Part shown: piece after piece, positions 52,397 through 61,383 of the stretch
How positions within the stretch are numbered: the first letter of the stretch is position 1
How the letters are laid out: each line of letters opens with the position of its first letter
Origin: Bryobacterales bacterium
GTDB lineage: Bacteria > Acidobacteriota > Terriglobia > Bryobacterales > Bryobacteraceae
DNA: 64,000 nucleotides
Direction: 5' to 3'
NCBI GenBank assembly: GCA_003164035.1
Contig: PLRS01000141.1
Coordinates: forward strand, 1-64,000
Translations under genes and position numbers: made by a program
The notes under the pieces: model-generated
Database searches by the model: none
Seen by the model: the letters and a program-made list of their open reading frames with translations, nothing else
What the model was told of the DNA's origin: nothing

Positions 52397-54850
52397 ATGC
52401 GCGCCATCTGGCAAGATCTCCGATTCGGCCTGCGGATATGGCATCACAGCCCGGGCTTCACCGTAGCGGCGGTGCTGACGCTAGCGGTGGGCATCGCGAT
52501 GAACGCGACTGTCTTCAGTTGGATCGATTCGGTGCTGCTGCATCCTCTGCCTGGAGTGGGCGATGCGCGGGACCTGGCGCTGCTGGAAACGGTGACCTCC
52601 GGCGGAGAGCATCTGGTCAATACTTCCTATATTGACTGCCGCGACTACGGGCGGGACCTGCGGCTGATCTCAGAGCTGGCATTCGGCCGCTTCACCCCGC
52701 TGAGCGTTGGGGCGGAGGGCAAGACCGGGCGCGCCTGGGCCGAGCTGGTGTCGGCGAATTACTTCGACGTGCTCCAGGTGAAACCTGTGCTGGGGCGCGG
52801 GTTCCGCGTCGAGGAGGCGCAACGGCCGGGGGCGGAACCGGTCGCGGTGATCAGTTATCGGATGTGGCGGGACCGGTATTCCGGCGACCCCAGAGTGCTG
52901 GGAGAAGCGATCCGGCTGAACCGCCGGGACCTGACGATTGTCGGTGTGGCGCCGCCGGGGTTTCACGGCAGCATGGTGGGCGTGCTCTACGACGTCTGGG
53001 TTCCGATCACCATGGCGGAGGCGATGGGAACCGGCAACGGGACTTTGAACTATCGCGGGACTCGCGACATTACCTCAACGTTCGTGCGCTTGAAACCGGG
53101 GGCCAGTCTGGAGCAGGGGCGGGAAGAGGTGGCCGCGTTGGCGCGGCGGCTGGCGGCGGCGTATCCCGGCACCAACCGGGGTATCGAGGCGACGCTGGTG
53201 CCGGTGTGGGCCGGGCACCTGGGTGCGCAGGGCATTCTGCTGCGGCCGCTGACGATTCTGATGGCGATGGCCGTTCTGCTGCTGCTGATGGCATGCGCCA
53301 ACGTAGCAAACCTGTTCCTTGCGAGGGCGGTTTCGCGGCAGAAGGAATTCGGCCTGCGGCTGGCGCTGGGTGCGCGGCGCAGTCGCCTGGCGGGGCAGTT
53401 ATTTGCCGAGACCCTATTGATTGCGGGCGCGGGCGGCGCGGCTGGGTTGGTTCTGACAGCGTGGATGGGACCGGTTCTGCAGTTTCTGCTTCCACCGATG
53501 GATATTCCGCTCGATTTTGGGGGTGGGCTGAACCTTACCACGGCCGGTTTCACGCTGCTGATGGTGGCAGCGGCGATGCTGCTCAGCGGCACGGCGCCGG
53601 CGCTGTTTTCGGTTCGGGCGGACCTGAACAGCACGCTGAAAGAAGGTGGGCGCGGGGGAAGCTCCGACGGCGGGTCCCATGGTTGGCGGCGATTACTGGC
53701 AACCATCCAGGTGGCGCTAGCCATGGTGGCGCTGACCGGCGCGGCCCTTTTTTCGCGGAGTTTCCGCGGCATTATGGACATCCAGCCGGGCTTTAACATG
53801 GATCGTGTATCGGTGTCGCAATTCTACCTGTCGAGCGCGGGATACTCGGCGGTGGAGCAGCGCCAGTTCTGCCGGGAACTGCGCCGGAGGCTGGAAGCGC
53901 AGCCGGGAGTGACGGGTGTGACGTACTCGGACGTGGTGCCGCTTGGTTCGGCGGCGGGGTCGGCTCCGTGGCATCAACTGGCGATCGAAGGATACGTACC
54001 GGAGCGGAACGAACAAGTGATTGTGCACCGTGCCACGGTGCCGCCGGGCTATTTCGAGTTCATGAAGATCCGCCGGCTGGCGGGGCGCGAGTTCAGCGAA
54101 GACGACAACAAAGACAAGCCGATGGCGATGATCGTGAACCAGGCGTTCGCGGCGCACTATTTCCGCGGCCGGTCCGTGGTGGGCCGCAAAGTGATGGTGG
54201 AAGGCGCGGCGGCCACGGTAGTCGGGTTGGTGCAGGACAGCAAATACAACACGCTGGCCGAGGGGCCGACGCCGTTTTTCTACCTGCCGTTCCAGCAGTG
54301 GTTCGCGCCCGGGCTGAATTTCGCCGTGTTCCTTCGTGCGGCGGGCGATCCGATGCGGGTCACGCCGGTGCTGCGCCGGGAGGCGCTGGCGCTCAACCAG
54401 GATGCGGTGTTCAACACGCGCCTGCTGGCCGAAGAAGCCACGGTATCTCTCTATCCCCAGAGGGTGGCGGCGAATCTGTTGGCGGTGGTGGGAGGCGCGT
54501 GCCTGCTGCTGGCGGCGATCGGGTTGTACAGCGTGATGAGTTACACGGTGAGCCAGCGCACGCGGGAGTTAGGCATCCGGGTAGCGCTGGGAGCGCAGCC
54601 GGCCACAATACGTTGGATGGTTCTGCGGGAGGGCCTGCTTTTGACAGTTCCCGGGCTGGCGGCGGGGTTTGGGATTGCGGTGCTGGCCGGCCGCCTGGTG
54701 AGCGGCATGCTGGTGACGGTGAGCGCGGTTGACCCGGCAGCTTTCGGCGCCGCGGCGTTGTTTGTGGCGGGGGTTGCGCTCGCCGCAAGCTACCTGCCGG
54801 CGAGCCGCGCCACCAGGGTAGACCCGGTACAGGTGCTCAATCGGGAGTAA
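52397..54850 (+). CDS. MacB/FtsX-type ABC permease without ATPase (acidobacterial orphan permease)
   Basis: The ATG at 52397 gives 817 residues; the frame extends upstream to 52247 without support. It begins MRAIWQDLRFGLRIWHHSPG, then TM1 and a MacB periplasmic core domain ('YIDCRDYGRDLRLISELAFG'). FtsX-type TM bundles follow ('LLMACANVANLFLARAVSRQ', KEFGLRLALGARRSRLAGQL), repeated in a second half ending ASYLPASRATRVDPVQVLNRE. The double FtsX layout is typical of acidobacterial permeases that lack an adjacent ATPase. It likely moves lipoproteins, peptides or toxic molecules. No MacA or ATPase is nearby. Confidence 0.9.
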   Translation: MRAIWQDLRFGLRIWHHSPGFTVAAVLTLAVGIAMNATVFSWIDSVLLHPLPGVGDARDLALLETVTSGGEHLVNTSYIDCRDYGRDLRLISELAFGRFTPLSVGAEGKTGRAWAELVSANYFDVLQVKPVLGRGFRVEEAQRPGAEPVAVISYRMWRDRYSGDPRVLGEAIRLNRRDLTIVGVAPPGFHGSMVGVLYDVWVPITMAEAMGTGNGTLNYRGTRDITSTFVRLKPGASLEQGREEVAALARRLAAAYPGTNRGIEATLVPVWAGHLGAQGILLRPLTILMAMAVLLLLMACANVANLFLARAVSRQKEFGLRLALGARRSRLAGQLFAETLLIAGAGGAAGLVLTAWMGPVLQFLLPPMDIPLDFGGGLNLTTAGFTLLMVAAAMLLSGTAPALFSVRADLNSTLKEGGRGGSSDGGSHGWRRLLATIQVALAMVALTGAALFSRSFRGIMDIQPGFNMDRVSVSQFYLSSAGYSAVEQRQFCRELRRRLEAQPGVTGVTYSDVVPLGSAAGSAPWHQLAIEGYVPERNEQVIVHRATVPPGYFEFMKIRRLAGREFSEDDNKDKPMAMIVNQAFAAHYFRGRSVVGRKVMVEGAAATVVGLVQDSKYNTLAEGPTPFFYLPFQQWFAPGLNFAVFLRAAGDPMRVTPVLRREALALNQDAVFNTRLLAEEATVSLYPQRVAANLLAVVGGACLLLAAIGLYSVMSYTVSQRTRELGIRVALGAQPATIRWMVLREGLLLTVPGLAAGFGIAVLAGRLVSGMLVTVSAVDPAAFGAAALFVAGVALAASYLPASRATRVDPVQVLNRE

Positions 54851-55140
54851 GCGGGCAGCCGGCCGAGGCAGTACCAACTGCTTTTCCCAACATCGGGATT
54901 GCCACGGAGCGACAAGCGGAACCGAGGAGACCGGCGACAAGATCGCCGGCGCTACGAGGTTGGACCGGACCGGCGCCGCTGGCAGGCTGAGTTTCCCGGG
55001 CGGCGCGGAACGTCGGCTCGACAGCCGACGCCGCAGGCCAGCGGCCCGCGCCACGAGCACGACGAGCACGTTTCCGGGTAGCAACATTCGGGCGCGATAG
55101 GCGATACTGATTATTGCTTCGGCAGGGTGGAGAATATCCT
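54851..55140. other. Intergenic spacer with GC-rich repeats
   Basis: About 290 bp with short palindromes such as GGCGACAAGATCGCCGGCGC and CGTCGGCTCGACAGCCGACG, of the type that recurs in the genome. No gene was recognised. Confidence 0.45.
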
Positions 55141-56169
55141 TTGAAGAAAGCTCTGATTACGGGGATCACCGGCCAGGACGGATCGTTTCTGACCGAGTTT
55201 CTACTGGACAAGGGTTACCAGGTGCACGGGATTGTGCGCCGCGCATCCACTTTCAATACGGACCGGATACGGCACCTGTACCACGATCCGCACGATCCGG
55301 AAACGCGTCTGTTTCTACATTACGGCGATGTGACGGACGCGTCGGGACTGCGGCACGTACTGGAGAAAGTGCAGCCGGACGAAATCTACAACCTGGCCGC
55401 GCAGTCGCATGTGCGGGTGAGTTTCGACCAGTCCGAGTACACGGCGGACGTCGTGGCGACCGGGGCACTGCGGGTGCTGGAGGCGCTGCGGCATCACGTG
55501 CATGAGTCGGGACGAGCGGTGCGGTATTACCAGGCGGGGTCGTCGGAGATGTTCGGGGCGGCGCCGCCGCCGCAGAGCGAAGGGACCGCGTTTTATCCGC
55601 GCAGTCCGTACGCCGTGGCCAAGGTGGCGGCCCACTGGTACGGAGTGAACTACCGCGAGGCGTACGGGTTGTTCGTGGCGAACGGGATTCTGTTCAACCA
55701 CGAATCGGAGCGGCGCGGGGAAACCTTCGTGACGCGCAAGATCACGCGTTCGCTGGGGCGGATCAAGTTGGGGTTGATGGACAAGTTCTATCTGGGGAAC
55801 CTGGAGTCCCGGCGGGATTGGGGATACGCGGGCGATTACGTGGAAGCCATGTGGCTGATGTTGCAGCAGGAGGCGGCGGGCGATTACGTGGTGGCGACGG
55901 GCGAAGCGCACTCGGTGAAGGAGTTTCTGGAATTAGCGGCGGAATACGCGGGCGTGGACTGGACCAAGTGCGTCGGCACCGATCCCCGTTATTTCCGGCC
56001 GACGGAAGTGGACAGCCTGTGCGGGGACTCGTCGCGGGCGCGGGCCAAGCTGGGGTGGAAGCCGAAGGTGAGCTTTCCGGAGTTGGTTCGCAAGATGGTG
56101 GATTGCGACATGGAACTGGCGCGGCGGGAACGGACGCTGCTGGCGGCCGGGCACGCGGTGCATATATAG
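55141..56169 (+). CDS. gmd: GDP-mannose 4,6-dehydratase
   Basis: The TTG at 55141 follows GGTGGAG by 7 nt and gives about 342 residues. It has NAD(P)-binding [31 protein letters not shown], the catalytic GSSEMFG, YAVAK (Tyr and Lys) and [20 protein letters not shown], all GMD signatures. It converts GDP-mannose to GDP-4-keto-6-deoxymannose. It is followed by fcl, so GDP-L-fucose is made. Surface glycan assembly and the Wzt/Wzm pair are the likely users. A start at 55114 is possible but lacks a ribosome site. Confidence 0.95.
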   Translation: MKKALITGITGQDGSFLTEFLLDKGYQVHGIVRRASTFNTDRIRHLYHDPHDPETRLFLHYGDVTDASGLRHVLEKVQPDEIYNLAAQSHVRVSFDQSEYTADVVATGALRVLEALRHHVHESGRAVRYYQAGSSEMFGAAPPPQSEGTAFYPRSPYAVAKVAAHWYGVNYREAYGLFVANGILFNHESERRGETFVTRKITRSLGRIKLGLMDKFYLGNLESRRDWGYAGDYVEAMWLMLQQEAAGDYVVATGEAHSVKEFLELAAEYAGVDWTKCVGTDPRYFRPTEVDSLCGDSSRARAKLGWKPKVSFPELVRKMVDCDMELARRERTLLAAGHAVHI

Positions 56170-56252
56170 AGAGCTTTCAGCGATCAGCCATCAGCGGTCA
56201 GCCAAACCAAGGCGGCTGAGAGCTGAGCGCTGAATGCTGACAGCTTAAACCT
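56170..56252. repeat. TCAGC-rich spacer between gmd and fcl
   Basis: The 83-bp gap holds repeated CAGCGATCAGCCATCAGC and GCTGAGAGCTGAGCGCTGAA, which pair as a hairpin. Such spacers are common non-coding repeats in many genomes. They could set the ratio of gmd to fcl expression. Confidence 0.5.
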
Positions 56253-57188
56253 ATGGAGCAGACAAGCAAGATCTTCGTGGCGGGACATCGCGGGCTGGTG
56301 GGGTCGGCCATTTGCCGGCGTCTGGACGCGGGTGGATTCAGCAACCTGCTGGTTCGGACTCATGGCGAAGTGGACCTGTCGGATGCCCGCGCGGCGGAGG
56401 CGTTGTTTTCGACGGAAAAGCCCGAATACGTTTTTCTGGCGGCGGCCAGGGTGGGCGGCATCCTGGCGAATTCCAGCCGTCCGGTGGATTTTCTGCGCGA
56501 TAACCTGCTGATGGAGACCTCGGTTCTGGACGCGGCCTGGCGCCATGGGGTGAAGAAAGTGCTTTGCCTCGGGTCGTCCTGCATTTATCCGAAATTCGCA
56601 CCGCAACCGATCCGGGAAGACAGCCTTCTGAGCGGGCCGCTCGAGCCCACCAACGAGTGGTACGCCATCGCCAAAATCGCCGGGATCAAGCTGGCGCAAG
56701 CCTATCACCGGCAGTACGGCATGGAGGCCATCTCGCTGATGCCGACCAATCTGTACGGGCCGGGCGATAACTTCGACCTGCAGACATCGCACGTGGTGCC
56801 GGCGCTGCTGCGAAAATTCCACGAAGCGGTGGAGAGCGGGGCGCCGGAGGTGACGTTGTGGGGCAGTGGGTCGCCGCGGCGGGAGTTCCTGCACGTGGAC
56901 GATCTTGCCGACGCGGCGGTGTTCCTGATGGAGTGCTACTCGAGCCCGGAGATCGTCAACGTCGGGGTAGGCGAGGACCTGACGATTCTGGAGCTGGCGG
57001 AAATGATCGGAGAGATCACCGGATTTCGCGGCAAGCTGCGCTTCGACAGTTCGAAGCCGGACGGAACACCGCGCAAACTGCTGGACGTGTCCCGGCTGAC
57101 GGCTCTGGGCTGGAAAGCGCGCATTCCGCTGCGCGAGGGCATCCGGCAGACGTACGAGTGGTACAAGCGGAACCGAAGGGCCGGTTGA
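56253..57188 (+). CDS. fcl: GDP-L-fucose synthase
   Basis: The 311-residue protein has the NADP-binding IFVAGHRGLVGSAICRRL, AARVGGILANSS, the active-site GSSCIYP and YAIAK, and MPTNLYGPGDNFDLQTSHVV, all typical of Fcl/GMER. It epimerises and reduces GDP-4-keto-6-deoxymannose to GDP-L-fucose. It is directly downstream of gmd. The product probably enters extracellular polysaccharide. Confidence 0.96.
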   Translation: MEQTSKIFVAGHRGLVGSAICRRLDAGGFSNLLVRTHGEVDLSDARAAEALFSTEKPEYVFLAAARVGGILANSSRPVDFLRDNLLMETSVLDAAWRHGVKKVLCLGSSCIYPKFAPQPIREDSLLSGPLEPTNEWYAIAKIAGIKLAQAYHRQYGMEAISLMPTNLYGPGDNFDLQTSHVVPALLRKFHEAVESGAPEVTLWGSGSPRREFLHVDDLADAAVFLMECYSSPEIVNVGVGEDLTILELAEMIGEITGFRGKLRFDSSKPDGTPRKLLDVSRLTALGWKARIPLREGIRQTYEWYKRNRRAG

Positions 57189-57203
57189 GTCAGGCTTGAC
57201 AGC

Positions 57204-58559
57204 CTACGCCACGAGGTACCTCTGCTTCACCCATTCGAGGGCTTCGGCGGCGGTGACCAGGCGGCCCTCCAGTTGGGCGTCTTCCACCGCGTCCAGAATC
57301 CCGGCGAAGCGGGGGCCGGGAGCGTAGCCGGCGGCGATCAGGTCGGCACCGGTGAGGAGGCGCTTCGGTTTCAACTGTTCCGTGCCTAGCTCGGCCAGGC
57401 GCCGGCGGCAGAATTCCCAGCCATCCAGATGGCCGTTACTGCCGAGACAATCCAGGCGATGGAGCTCCAGATGCTGGTCGAAGTTCGGCTGGCGGAGGAA
57501 GCGTTTGAGCGTGCTCTGTTTCATCCGCCCCACATCGAGAAAGCGCATGTGGTTGGCGACCAGCGCCTCCACCTGTTCGATTTGGTCGCGGGAAGCGCGC
57601 AGGCGGGCGAGGATTACGCGGGCCAGCCGGACGCCTTCCTCGGCGTGGCCATCGAAACGAATGCGATCGGCCACGCGAAACGTGGGCGGCTTGCCGACGT
57701 CGTGCAGCAGCGCGGCCCAGGCTAAAGCGGGGCTGGCGTCTTTCAGGTTTTCGAGCAGGAGCAGGGTGTGGGTCCAGACATCGCCTTCGGGATGGAACTC
57801 GGGCGGCTGGGCCACGCCTTTCATGGCGGCCACTTCCGGCAGCAGAACGGCCAGCATGCCGCTGGCGTCCAGCAGCTCGAAGCCGCGGCGCGCGCCGCCT
57901 TGGGTCAGGATCCGTTCCAGCTCGTCGCGCACGCGCTCCGGCGCCACGGTCAGGATGGAGGCGGGATGGCGCTCGATCGCCCTCCAGGTTTCGGGATCGA
58001 TCTGGAAACCCAGGCGGGCCGCGAACCGCACGGCGCGGAGAAGGCGCAAATGGTCTTCCGCGAAACGCGCCTCCGGGTCGCCGATGGCCCGCAGCGTGCG
58101 GCTTTCCAGGTCGCGGCGCCCTTCCACGAAATCCAGCACCTGGCCGGTTTCCAGGTCCATCATGAGGCCATTGATGGTGAAGTCGCGCCGCAGTACATCG
58201 GCACGCGGATCGATTTGGAAATCGACCGAGGTGGGGCGCCGGCCGTCGGCATATTCGCGGTCGCTGCGAAAGGTAGCGACTTCCACCTGCGCGGCGCCGT
58301 CCCGCACCAGCACCACGCCGAAGTGCGCGCCCACCGTTCCCGAACCGGGGAACAGATTCAGCAGGCGCTCGGGGCGCGCGTCGGTGGAAATGTCGAAATC
58401 CTTAGGTGGAACGCCAAGCAGCAGGTCGCGCACGGAGCCGCCCACCAGGTAGGCGTGGTGCCCGGCGGCACGCAGGCGAGAAGCGACGGACCGCGCCAGC
58501 CGTTCGGAATCCAGGTTGGTCGGGTTCCGCTCCACACTACCGATGGTACCCTGCCGCAC
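57204..58559 (-). CDS. cca: CCA-adding tRNA nucleotidyltransferase with HD domain
   Basis: A 451-residue protein from a GTG at 58559. It has GGSVRDLLLGVPPKDFDIST (nucleotidyltransferase with the DxD metal ligands), FRSDREYADGRRP, RRDFTINGLMMD, a neck region and the HD phosphohydrolase motif WAALLHDVGKPPTF. It repairs or adds the CCA end of tRNA, or acts as a poly(A)/A-adding enzyme in split systems. Both tRNAs in the window already encode CCA, so a repair role is likely. It is convergent with fcl. Confidence 0.93.
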   Translation of the reverse strand: MRQGTIGSVERNPTNLDSERLARSVASRLRAAGHHAYLVGGSVRDLLLGVPPKDFDISTDARPERLLNLFPGSGTVGAHFGVVLVRDGAAQVEVATFRSDREYADGRRPTSVDFQIDPRADVLRRDFTINGLMMDLETGQVLDFVEGRRDLESRTLRAIGDPEARFAEDHLRLLRAVRFAARLGFQIDPETWRAIERHPASILTVAPERVRDELERILTQGGARRGFELLDASGMLAVLLPEVAAMKGVAQPPEFHPEGDVWTHTLLLLENLKDASPALAWAALLHDVGKPPTFRVADRIRFDGHAEEGVRLARVILARLRASRDQIEQVEALVANHMRFLDVGRMKQSTLKRFLRQPNFDQHLELHRLDCLGSNGHLDGWEFCRRRLAELGTEQLKPKRLLTGADLIAAGYAPGPRFAGILDAVEDAQLEGRLVTAAEALEWVKQRYLVA

Positions 58560-58650
58560 ATGATAAGATGTGAAAGCTGTTTCGCCTCAGAGAGCATCGC
58601 TCGAACCCCGATTTTATGGCCGCCTGGCGCCAATACGGAGAAAACGTTTC

Positions 58651-60894
58651 GTGACTTCCGAGCAACGGCAAGGAACGGTGAAGGTGGTTGTGGCCACCAC
58701 CGTCATGCTGTCGTTCATCTCGTTCTGGCGCGCCGCCGCCATCGTACTCAGCGATCTGGCCTCGTCGGCTTACTACGTAGGCGGCATCGCGGAGCAGGCC
58801 ATCGGCAAGGCGGCGCCGTGGTTCATCCTGGCCATCATGCTGTTCTCCTACGCGGTGCGCGCCATCTACATCGAAAGCTGTTCGATGTTCGTGCGCGGGG
58901 GCGTGTACAAAGTGGTACACGAGGCCATGGGCGGGACGCTGGCCAAGTTTTCGGTTTCGGCGCTGATGTTCGATTACGTGTTGACCGGCCCGATAAGCGC
59001 CGTCAGCGCGGGTCTGTACCTGGGCGGCCTGATCAACGAAACCGCCGAACACCTGCATCTTCCGGGTCTGCACGTGCACCCGCCGTATTTCGCCGCGGTG
59101 TTCGCCGCCGTGGTGACGATTTATTTCTGGCGCAAGAACATCATCGGGATTCACGAATCGAGCGAAAAGGCGTTGCGCATCATGCAGATCACCACGGTGA
59201 TGGTGGTGATACTGATCGCCTGGTGCCTGGTTACGATCTTCACCCGCGGCTACCAACCCGTCCCGTTCCCCATCATGAAGAACATGCATTTTGCGCCGGA
59301 CGCGCTGGGATGGCTGAAAGGGACGGTTGCGCCCAAGATCACGTTCATCGCCATCCTGGTCGGCCTGGGGCATTCGCTGCTGGCGATGAGCGGCGAGGAG
59401 AGCCTGGCGCAGGTGAATCGCGAAATCGCCTTTCCCAAGCTGAAAAACCTGGAGCGCGCCGGCTTCGTGATTTTCATCTACAGCATGGTGTTCACCTCGC
59501 TGGTTTCTTTCTTCGCGGTGATGCTCATTCCCGACGCCGAGCGCCAGCACTTTCTGGATAACCTGATCGGGGGCCTGTCGATGTTCCTGGTCGGCCCGTT
59601 GCCGGCGCGGATGCTGTTTCATGGATTCGTGGTGCTGGTGGGGATGCTGATTCTGGCCGGCGCGGTGAATACGGCCATCATCGGGTCGAACGGCGTGCTG
59701 AACCGGGTGGCCGAGGACGGCGTGCTGCCCGACTGGTTTCGCCATCCCCATCACCGCTATGGAACCACTTCGCGGATCATCAACACCATCGTCATCCTGC
59801 AACTGGCGACGATCGCGATCAGCCGTGGCGACGTGAATATGCTGGGCGAGGCCTATGCCTTCGGCGTGGTGTGGAGCTTTGCCATGAAGGCGCTTTCGGT
59901 GCTGGTGCTGCGCTACAAGCAGCCCAGCGGGCGGGAATGGAAAGTGCCGCTGAATTTCCACGTGGGCAAGACGGAGCTGCCGGTGGGCTTGCTGCTGATC
60001 ACGGTCGCCCTGTTCGCCCTGGCCATCATCAATGTGCTGACCAAAGAGGTAGCCACTATCTCCGGGGTGAGCTTCACCATCGTTTTTTTCATTGTCTTCG
60101 AGCTCTCCGATATCGCCAACCGCAAACGCAAAGCCGCCCATCCGGCGGAGCTGGAGAAATTTCGCCTCGACACCAAGGACGAGCTGAGCGCCGGCACCAC
60201 CGGGGTGCGCACGGGCAATGTGGTGGTTGCCGTGCGCAATCCCAACCGGCTGCAGCATCTTTCCCGCATCCTGGCCAAGACCGACACGCGCAAGCAGGAC
60301 ATTGTGGTGCTGAGCGTGCGGCGGGTGACGCAGGCGGCCAGCGGCGAGCACCCACTCGACACCGACCAGATTTTCTCCGACGACGAAACCAACGTCTTCA
60401 CCCACGTGGTGACGCTGGCGGAAAAAGCCGGCAAGCACGTGGAGCTGATGGTGGTACCGGGCTCGGACCCTTACGAAGCCGTGGTCCGCACGGCCGCGCG
60501 TCTGCAATCGTCGCGCATCGTCATGGGCCTGTCGCCGAAGCTCACCCCCTCCGAACAGGGCGCCCAGGTGGGACGATACTGGGAGCAATTGCCGGAGCCG
60601 CGGCCTTCGATTTCGCTCGAAATCGTGCTGGAGAATCAGAAGGACGTGGTGTTCTTCAACCTGGGACCGCACCCGCCGCGTCTCTGGCCGGAAGACGTGG
60701 ACCTGGCGCATCGGCTGTGGCTGGAGCTGAGCGGCATGGGTCCGGGCTCGAAGCTGCACCACCGGGATATCATCGGGGTGGCGTTGCGCCGCATGAGCGA
60801 CGAGTTGCACTCGGACCGCAAGCCCGAAGTGGTGGAGGACGTGCTAAAGGAAGTGTCCGGCGCCAACGGGCAGGCGACGGAGGGAAAAGCGTAG
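58651..60894 (+). CDS. APC-family amino acid permease with C-terminal USP-like domain
   Basis: The GTG at 58651 has GGAG upstream and gives 747 residues; a longer frame starts at 58570. Residues 1-500 have 12 TM helices and APC motifs (LSDLASSAYYVGGIAEQAI, 'AMSGEESLAQVNREIAFPKL', LAGAVNTAIIGSNGVLNRVA). From about 535 a cytosolic domain follows ('TGNVVVAVRNPNRLQHLSRI', 'ELMVVPGSDPYEAVVRTAAR', SSRIVMGLS). This resembles a universal stress protein fold, often an ATP/cyclic-nucleotide regulator of the transporter. The substrate is unknown. Confidence 0.85.
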   Translation: MTSEQRQGTVKVVVATTVMLSFISFWRAAAIVLSDLASSAYYVGGIAEQAIGKAAPWFILAIMLFSYAVRAIYIESCSMFVRGGVYKVVHEAMGGTLAKFSVSALMFDYVLTGPISAVSAGLYLGGLINETAEHLHLPGLHVHPPYFAAVFAAVVTIYFWRKNIIGIHESSEKALRIMQITTVMVVILIAWCLVTIFTRGYQPVPFPIMKNMHFAPDALGWLKGTVAPKITFIAILVGLGHSLLAMSGEESLAQVNREIAFPKLKNLERAGFVIFIYSMVFTSLVSFFAVMLIPDAERQHFLDNLIGGLSMFLVGPLPARMLFHGFVVLVGMLILAGAVNTAIIGSNGVLNRVAEDGVLPDWFRHPHHRYGTTSRIINTIVILQLATIAISRGDVNMLGEAYAFGVVWSFAMKALSVLVLRYKQPSGREWKVPLNFHVGKTELPVGLLLITVALFALAIINVLTKEVATISGVSFTIVFFIVFELSDIANRKRKAAHPAELEKFRLDTKDELSAGTTGVRTGNVVVAVRNPNRLQHLSRILAKTDTRKQDIVVLSVRRVTQAASGEHPLDTDQIFSDDETNVFTHVVTLAEKAGKHVELMVVPGSDPYEAVVRTAARLQSSRIVMGLSPKLTPSEQGAQVGRYWEQLPEPRPSISLEIVLENQKDVVFFNLGPHPPRLWPEDVDLAHRLWLELSGMGPGSKLHHRDIIGVALRRMSDELHSDRKPEVVEDVLKEVSGANGQATEGKA

Positions 60895-60910
60895 GAGCGG
60901 GTCCGTTGAG

Positions 60911-61206
60911 TCACGATGGAGGAGGGCTGGCAGCGCCGCAGCAGTTCTTGAACTTCTTGCCACTACGGACAGACAGTAGTCATTACCGCTGATCTTGGGC
61001 GGCAGACGGGGCTTGGCGGCGCTCGCCTTCTCGCTCAGCTTGTCGAGGAGCCATTCGACGTCCGATATGTCCTCGGGTTCGTCCTCTTCGATGCCCGCGA
61101 TCACCTGCCAGCCGTGTTGGTTACAAAGGGCAACGATGTTCTCCGCTTTTTCGGCGGAGCGTACCCGAACCACGGCGGGGTGCTTGTGAGTTCCTAGTTT
61201 TGCCAT
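60911..61206 (-). pseudogene. SEC-C motif protein disrupted by a frameshift
   Basis: The frame starts MAKLGTHKHPAVVRVRSAEK and resembles the PBPRA1643-type SWIM/SEC-C family. After KISGNDYC the reading frame shifts: the frame continued from CTG is broken, while another frame gives RSGKKFKNCCG ending at a stop at 60911. One missing base around 60967-60969 would restore a CxC...CC zinc motif. If unrepaired, the gene runs to 60844 with nonsense. It may be a recent pseudogene or a sequencing error. Confidence 0.7.
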
Positions 61207-61330
61207 TTTCGCTTCCAGTTTAATTCGTCGCGCGGCATGAGGCGAATGACGGGACTAATAGTTTCCGGGTATTGTGCGGCCGTGCGTGGTTCGGGTAGCT
61301 TATTATAGATTGTCAGGAAATGATCCCTGC

Positions 61331-61366
61331 CGGCAACCGCTCCCTTGCGGTCGTGGCTCGGTATCG
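61331..61366. repeat. CCGCTCCC...GCGG dispersed module
   Basis: GGCAACCGCTCCCTTGCGGTCGTGGCTCGG is the same module as at 7819, 43276 and 51389 (given here in parts: CCGGCAACCGCTCCC and GGTCGTGGCTCGG). It lies just before the DUF3179-type gene. Confidence 0.65.
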
Positions 61367-61383
61367 GACGTTGGGAGTTTAAG

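Noticed and set aside
58537-60810. 757-residue minus-strand frame opposite the APC permease
   Set aside because: His/Gln/Arg-rich nonsense with no family features. The plus strand holds clear TM helices and motifs.
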